Positions 43,001-51,600 of a DNA stretch of 64,000 nucleotides are shown here, piece after piece; the first letter of the stretch is position 1; each line of letters starts with the position of its first letter. The stretch is from Varanus komodoensis (taxonomy: Eukaryota; Chordata; Lepidosauria; Squamata; Varanidae). The stretch is taken from the NCBI RefSeq assembly GCF_004798865.1, contig NW_025336598.1, forward strand, positions 25,145,519 to 25,209,518, written 5' to 3'. The notes below the pieces were generated by a model that was given only the letters and a program-made list of their open reading frames with translations, was not told where the DNA came from and did no database searches. The translations under genes were made by a program, and so were the position numbers.

Positions 43001-46000
43001 TTACTGCAGGGGGTGAGGCTAAAGTCTCCTTCCCACTCCCTCAGTGATCCATTTCTTTGCTTTTAGAAAGAAGCAGGGAAAAGTGGCTGGGCTGTGGGTT
43101 GCCTGTAGGTGGCTGAAATGAACTTATTTGCATGACAGAAGAAATGGTTTCATAAACTGTCCATTATTACTGCAGCTGCCTCTTGCCAGCCTAAAAAGCT
43201 AACTGAGGCTCAGAAGGCTGTTACAATAGCCCAAAGTTGTAGGAATTCTCAAGTGCAGTCACCTGGGATTTCCCCCCTTCATTTCCCCTCCCTGTTTAAC
43301 AGCTATAAAGATAAACTTAAAAGTACATGGCTAATGCATTCTGCACTCAGAAGCCAGAAGAGGTGGCAGAAAACAATTTCTCATGGGCAATGGTGTAACT
43401 TCAATGTCATGCATTGGACCTTGCATGCCATGACTATCAAATTTGAAGAAAATATACAAGGAATTAAAACTGGAACTGCTTGTGAGAAGCACAATCTGGA
43501 TTATCTTGGCACTGAGCATATGTAGTCGGCAAAAGAAATGCATCTACAGGACATTCAAAGATCTATGCCATGGCTGGGCAGCCCTTCCGGACTGGCAGAC
43601 CCAGGGATGGCAACAATGGAGACGATGCTTGCAGGGATGAAGCACCTGAATTTTTGATTAGTAAAGATTATGATACCACCACCTGCGTCTCCCATATTCT
43701 TCTCCTTCTGAGCCTAGCTGTAATTCTTACAGTAGCTGGGGGTGTTGGGGGAAGGAGCAGAGAAAGATTTTTCCCAGCAACAATATACTGTTGTGAATTA
43801 TTCCTGTTGTAATGCCCAGTATTTTGGGATGGGCTGGTCTTGAATGGACAATCAAGACACATTTGCTTTACAAAAGATGAAGATAAAAACAGCTAGAACT
43901 GGTTTGTTGACTGAGATCAAGTACTCCTGCCAGGTCTTGAGAAGAGAAAACCTTGAGCTGGTGATCTAATGCTAACTGGCCACATGTTGCGTCCCTTCTT
44001 TGTGCAATCTCAGGTTTTTCTAGTTAAAGTCGAAATGGACACCACTACATTGACCATGCAGGGTCACTATTAAATCCTTATAAATCAGGTGATGTGCTGT
44101 GGACTTCAAGCCAGGACTTTCTGGAGCAAATGTGATGAAACTGAGCATATTGTACTTTGGGCAGATCGTAAGAAGGCAAGACTCACTGGAGAAGACAATC
44201 ATGCTAGGAAAAGTCCAATGAAGAAAAGTAAAAGGAAGAGCAAATATGAGATGGATTGATTCCCTAAAGGAAGCTGCAATCTTGAGTTTACAGAGCAAAG
44301 AAAGAGTGGAGCAGGGCTGTTAAGGACAGGAGAGTTTGGAGGGCACTCAATGATAGGATCCCCCTATGAACTGAACACTTCCCCAAGGTTTAGCACCACC
44401 ACTGCCACCATCATCATCACTGTTACACTGCATTTGTACCCAATCTTTCTACCTTTTGTGAGGAAGGCAAGGTGGCTTACATAGCTCCATTTTATCTTCA
44501 TAACAAGAACCCTGTGAGTTAGATTAAGCTGAGAGTGAGTGGCTGGCCCATAAATCACCCAGTGAGCTTCATGGCCAAGTGGGGACTAAAACTGGGGATC
44601 ACTTAGGTTCCCAGGCCAACACTCTTAATTACCACACCATATTGGGTCTCACAGAATACAATCACAAACTTACCCTTCTTTCCTTAATTTATAGCTGCAG
44701 CCCTTCCAGAGATATATATTACTTTATCGCAAGCACATTATTATTGGAAAGATGCTATTTACTATCAGATGAAGGAACAAATCAAGAGTTGTGTTTGTAA
44801 CCTTGGCCTAAACAGCATAACCCCATCCCACCAATTCACAGTCTCCCTCTTGGAAAAACAGCAGCCTTCACATTCCTTGATATTTATCAGCCATAGAATC
44901 AAAAACAAACAACACATCTTGACATTCTTCACTGCACAGATTTAAAAGTCACTCTGACCCTTCGTGCACAAGAATAAGGTTAGAGACATGATTGGAATGG
45001 CTTAACTCATTGGGATCAGTTGCTTTGATATTTATGGTCAGTTCATGGATCCCAAACTTTCAAAATATCTAGTAAGTCATGCAAGCTTATGAGCATCTAG
45101 ATACATTATAAGAAGACACTGGCACAGCAGCACACAAGTTTGGGAATGTTTTGAGTCCCTCTTGTAAAATGCAGAGTCCAGAGTATTTCATTACCGCATA
45201 CAAAGGTATATGCAGGTCCCTGATATTTCCATTTTAGTCAGAGAGCAGATAGAAGTCAACAGAAAACATTGCTTAAAGGCTATGCAAGAAATAACGGAAA
45301 CTCTGAAGCCATTAGCCTGGGGCCCAGGTGCCCATCACCTTATGCTGTGGAATATCTTGGATCCCAAGGAATTTGATAATCCTGCAGAATTGGAGAGGGA
45401 ATTGTGGCTCAAAGGCAATGTGAAAACGAGTGTCCACTTTGATAAATCTTTGCAACCTACAAGCAGGTTGTTCTCCTCTAGCAGTTTGGCAAAAAGGACC
45501 AATTTCCACTTTGGGTGCAATGGGGAAAGCAGAAACACTTTGGTCCTAATTGCTTTGGGCCTCCTATCACTGCCTTTCCCTATAATACTGTGCCTGACAC
45601 ACTGCCAGGGGAGAATGAATGGAGGACAGTTCACATTGGATTAAGTTGTACTTCTGTGATAATCATAAAAAGGAAAGGGAAACATCTGAAGTTATTTTTA
45701 TATCTTTAGGTCTTTTGGTGATACAGTGAAAATGCAAGGGTGGATCTGGTATTGTCTGGAGCCTGTCAGTTTTGCTGCATAGCCTCATTTCCTCCTTCCT
45801 GTTGCTAGTGAAGCATGAGAAACTTCTGTTTACAATATAGGACCATCCTGTTTGACAGAAGCCTCTGTTCTCTCCCCCACCCATCCCCTTCAGAGGTCAC
45901 AATCATCTCCCATTGAAATCTATGGTAAAATCACACATGGCTCCATTGGGTCGCAAGCCATCCCTATCCACTGACTGTATTGCTTGTTTCATGCTGGAGG

Positions 46001-48583
46001 ACCAAGGCTTGGGAGGGCTTGTGTTGTCTGACCTCTAGAACACACCTGCCCCAACACATATACCCTGAAGATAGTGCTCTTGCATGTATGAGCTGCTCAA
46101 GTACTTCCACAACACAACTGCAAACTGAAAGGTCTGCTTTACATTGAGTAAAACTTTTGCATCTAAACCAGAATGGCCCAGTTTGTTTCAACTGGGGCTT
46201 CCATGGATTGACTCTAGAAGAATCAGAATGTAGAATGTGCACTCTGAGTGATAAGTCCCCCCGGGGCATAGAGCTGTCTTCAAGTTAATTGGGTAACTGT
46301 GGTGGCTGGAAAAAAGGGGAGCTTTTATTAGAGGCAATGCATCCATGTGACCCCAAGTAAAATGGCTCCTTACCTTTTCTTAGAACCACATTTGGGAGAA
46401 GGCTCAGGTTGTTCTAGCCCACATCTTATTTGTTTGAAAGCATTTTTATACTGTCCTATTACAAAAGTCTTTGGCAGACAGAAAGTTTGAGATGGCAGGC
46501 AGTCTTCTAACTCCAAATTTGGAGCTGAGAAAGGGAACCCAGGACTTGTTCCTGACCTCATCAAGCGTAAGGATTCATCCTGGCAACCACAACTTTTGGC
46601 TTGCTTACCAAGAATACCCAGCACACATATAATTATGTTTTTCTTTTAAGCTCAGTGTAACTGGTGCCAGTTACCCATGCAGGCTGCAGAATCACCAAAA
46701 ATATCATCTCAGTCTATGCGTATGGCTAAGCCAATTGATTACAATGGGCCTACAAATGACAAAAAGAAGAATCTATTCTACTTTTCTTTTAAAAGTTACA
46801 AAGCAAGACATAGTAATTTTAAATGTTTTAGAAGATCAATTCTATTAATGTTTTAATAAAAAACCTGTACAGAATATAACACTGGCCAAAAAATCAACCA
46901 GCCAGTCAAGGGATACCTGGACAAGAAAGGTATTGATCTGGCCTTTGAAAAGATGGTAGGAATTGTGATGGAAGTTGAACCTCTTGGGTGAGGACAGACA
47001 GAACCATTTATATATTTATTTTATTCCTATAGTGTCTAAATAGCTGAGAGTCTCTGGCTCTCTGAAGAAGCTGGTCTGACTTCCAGGTGAGAAGGATTCA
47101 AACCCAGGTTTTGCTTACAGATTTTAACTTTCAAGGGGATTGAAAGGAGGAACTGTTCCCTAAGGTAGCCAGCGTCCATGCCATTTAGGGCTTTCAAAGG
47201 TCAAGGATGACATTTTGAATTCCATTCAATATAACTGTTTTCCTGGTTGAAACTGGGCTGCTGAGAATCCATGAAGTACTGGAGCACTCATAACCATCAG
47301 TGTGCATTTTGCATTTCCCTCAGTTTATTACAGACTGCTCCTGCAAGACACCCTAAGGCAAAAAGTCTGAAAAACCTTAAAAGGAATATGGGTTTCAGTT
47401 TACTGGGAATCCACGAACTTTAACTGTGGCTTTTCTTCAATTCCATAAAATTGAAAAACTGTGTCAAAAAGTGTCTGACACTAAAATAGCCAAATGCTTT
47501 GCATATTAACCTACAAATACCCAAACCAGCCACTGCCCATCCTGCAGATTTCAGAAAAAGCCCCCAAACAGTGGACTGCACCAAAATTTTGGGGAATTTT
47601 CTTTTCTTTTCTATCTAGCATTTGGAAGGAACCACATTTAGAAGGAATTGGCCTCATGAAGAAGTATTTGCCTTGTCACCTGTGGCAACCATGCATTGCA
47701 TTTTTATCATCATCTTCCCTCTAGGCTACACATAAGTACACGCTGGTGCATCACTTTTGTAGTCTTATTTGCATAATCTAAATAAATAAACACCAGGCTT
47801 TCTCCTGTGCTCTGAAAAAAAGATCTAGCTAGTCTACTCCTTCCCACCAGAAAGACAACACAGCAGCTCGAGATCAGCAGATTAAAAGAGAAGTCTATTG
47901 GCTCAGTCCTGATGGATGCTTGCTGACCAGATGGAGTCTGAATTAATCAAACTTTGAGCACTGGATATGTTTACACTGACCCCACCACCACTCCCCAATC
48001 TGCTTGGCTATTATCTTCTTTCAAGTTCCTTATAAATTGCATTGTAAATGTAACCAGAGTCTCAGTATCTTCACTGTTGGGAATTCCTTGATCCTTCTGA
48101 GACTCCCAATAGCTCCAGACAGAAAATGCATCTGTAATTGATGACTGCGATAAAGTTACAATCCCTTGAACCACAAACTCCACACTTGAAAAAAAGAAGG
48201 GAAAATCCACTATTATTGCAAGATAAGGTGTAAGTCAAAACCTGGAGCATATTGCTAACATTTTGCTATACCGCCTGAAATTTCATCTTCAGGGAGCAGG
48301 AGAAATAATTTTAGCTGGACAAGGTCATTCATCTTGGGAACTCTTGCCTGGCTGCAGCCATCATAGTTGTTCTATTATAATGCACACCTCATGTATTTCA
48401 GATCAATCTCATTTATTTACTGTACAGTAAGTGGGCTGAAGGTATTAGAAGGGTGCATGCATTCACACACTCAATTAGAATGCAGTTCCTCCTTCCCCAC
48501 GTTGGTCTTTAAGCTCCACCAAGCTCAAACAATAATTTGGAGGGCCAGATGTAAGAGCAGTTACAAAGGAGAAACCACACACA

Positions 48584-48639
<56 letters not shown>

Positions 48640-51600
48640 GAGACAGAGAGAGAGACAGAGAGCGCGCGCATTAGTGTCATTTACCCCTTCTGTACCTGAT
48701 GCTTTCTGAATTTAGTATAAGAACCTTTCTGATGGTGGCTGTGATACATATGTATGCCTAGTGTTTCTCTTGAAAAGGAAATCTGACAACCAACTTGGGT
48801 GGATCCCATACCTTAACACTAATCTAATTTCACCCAATGCAAATTGCTGTATAACACCAGTTTAGGGAAGGCTCCACTAAGGTTAGTATCTTGTGGAGCA
48901 GGTGTGTCCAGCATCTTCCTGAGCTAATGTGTTGGTAAATTAGTAGAAATCAAAAAGGGGGGAGCAGATACGCATTCCCCCAGACCAGAAAAGCTTTAGC
49001 TCTGCTGTGTTGCTCTGACAGCCCAGGTGGATCCTAGAAACTCACAAAGCACCATTCAGTGGTTTGGCTTCTACAGCAGCCTTCCCCAACCTGGTGGCCT
49101 CCACATGTGCTTGGATATCAACCAGCCCTAACCCTTTCAGCATCAGCCAGCACAGCCAATCATCCAGATGCTGGAATTGTAGTCCAAAATCTCATGGAAG
49201 GAGAGCTCCGTATTGGGGAAGTTTGTTCCACTGTGTCTGTCAACATGAATGCCACTGTTTGAATGCACACTCTCTCTGGTTGAGATCTACCTGGGGGTGC
49301 TGCTCAGAAAATATTTGGGAAGGACCAAAGCTAAAAAAAGTACATGTTTTGCATGAACCACATACCAAAATCTATCCCTGGAAGTGAGGACCATCTCAGA
49401 TGACAGAATGGAGAAAGGTTTCTGCTGGAGACTTCTGCTGGAAGCAAATAAGACATTGGAAGCTGCCTTATGCCTGAGTCTGACACACATCAGCAATGGT
49501 TCACCAAGGCTTAAGGCAGAAGCTTTTCCAAGTTTACTTAGAGATGCCAGGGAGTGAACCTGGGACCTTCTGCATGTAAGGCTCTGTCATTGAGCCATGG
49601 TCCTGTCACTGGACAAGTGACAGTCAGTGGCTGAGACTGGACTAGATGGAGCAATGGTCTGGCTCAGCATACAAGAGTTATACTGGATCAGACTGGTCTG
49701 GCATTCTGTTTGCATAGTAAGCAGATGGCTATCTTCTGACACAGCTATCAAACACGTAGCACACAAGTGCAATAGCACTTTCCTGCTAGTGTTTCCCAGC
49801 AACTGGCTTTTAGTTGTATCCTGTGCCTGATAGGGCAAATAATGTGAAGAAGCTTCATTTCCTCTGTTCCTATTTGATAAGGATGAATGACACTTTGAAT
49901 GTGCAGTTGCAGGGAAGTTCATTATCTGGATAGAAAATCAACCCTACTCAGAACTGCCTTAAATATGGGTGTGAAGATGCAATAAGGGTCTTTTCTTGTC
50001 CTTTGTGTGCTTTTATTGTGAATTTGGCAGTGAAGTGCTTTGCATGTTTACTCAGAAGTAAGTTCCAATAAATTACATGGATATAATTCTCAAATAAATG
50101 TGCATAAGACTTTGGATGCTTCTAGGTGAGACTTTTGTTGGGTCAGCATCTGCTTCTTCCATGGCACGTAATGGGTAAACACCACCATCTTCTGCTTCTA
50201 ACCCTTCCATGCTTTCCACACTGCTTCTTTTGCCTTTCCTCTTACTGCTCAAAATATTAATGATAAAAAAGGTATACTAGCTGCATAATACTTTCTTGTG
50301 GTAGAAGCCATCTGGAAGCCCCTAAGTATGCACATCTGTTTTCTTGCCTAGAGACATACATGGATCTGGTACATTTTTAAAGCATGTACACTTTTATGAG
50401 GATGACCACTGACCTGAGGGTTAATCTATTAATCTGTTAATCTACTGCAGCAAAAACAACAGAGAGTCTCAGGTGTTTTAGATTTAGGGCACAACCTCAA
50501 TGCATGTTTAGACAGGAAAATGTCCTACAACTCCCAGCATTCCCTGGCAATGCTGGAAGCCGTAGGGCTTTTTTCAGTCTTACCGTGCAAAGGGCTGGGC
50601 TCTAATGAATTCAGCATAAGCTTTCGTGGACTATCAGATGCCGAGAATGACTGAAGCTCACAGCAACTGACAGCTGCTTTATTGCTAAGGATTTTTCTAC
50701 CCAGCCCCTCTTGGTAAAAGAGCAATAGGTACCTGCTATCTCATTCACTGTTATTTAGGCATGGTCTTCATTAGCTTAATGGAAACGTTTTGCTCACAAA
50801 GATGCTACCATTATGCCATTGGCAAAGTTTTGTGAAAAGAAAAGAGAGCAGGGTGGTGGTAGTACCAGAGGCAGCCAGACAAGAAAAAGAATTTGTTTTC
50901 TGTTTGTGCTAGAAATACAAGGCATTGTTTACAACTAGCAGGGGGTGTTACTCTTTGAAAGGGATCAAAGGCTTCCAGGATGACATCATGGGCACCACTG
51001 GTGGGGGGTGGGGCAGGGCGGGACCTGGCTCCTAGAAGCCACCAGACTAATTATTGGAAAACTTCAAAAGGGTAAGCTTCCTTCTGCTGGCACTTTTCTT
51101 TTCTTTACACCCCCCTCCCACTTTAACCCTTTCATCTATTTCTCCTTTTAAACACACCTACCTACGCAGTTCCGAATAGCTCACGAATTGATGAATTGCA
51201 TCTTGGGAGGAATTTTGGCTTGAAACTGGAAGAAAAGCACTAATCTAAAACACATTTCAAGGAAAAGCTGCCACATGGCTTCAGGCAGTCCAGGTTTGTT
51301 TCCTTTTCCTGCTTCCCTAGGAGCCTTAGGCTTCCATCCTAAGCACACTAGGCAAGAATTCTTGAGCGAAGTAGAACATACTTCTGGGTAACGCAGCAAA
51401 GGATCCAACCATTAATTTCATTCATTCGTTCACATTCTGCCTGGCAAATGCAGAATCCCCAATAAAGATTCCGTCAGCACCACCACTGATTACTATAGTC
51501 AGAATTAGACAAAGAATAGGTAGGTGCCGTTATGCAGAATGTAAAATGCACAGGTAAACGTACTGTTCAAAAAAATCAAGGAAGAAAAATGAAAACAACA

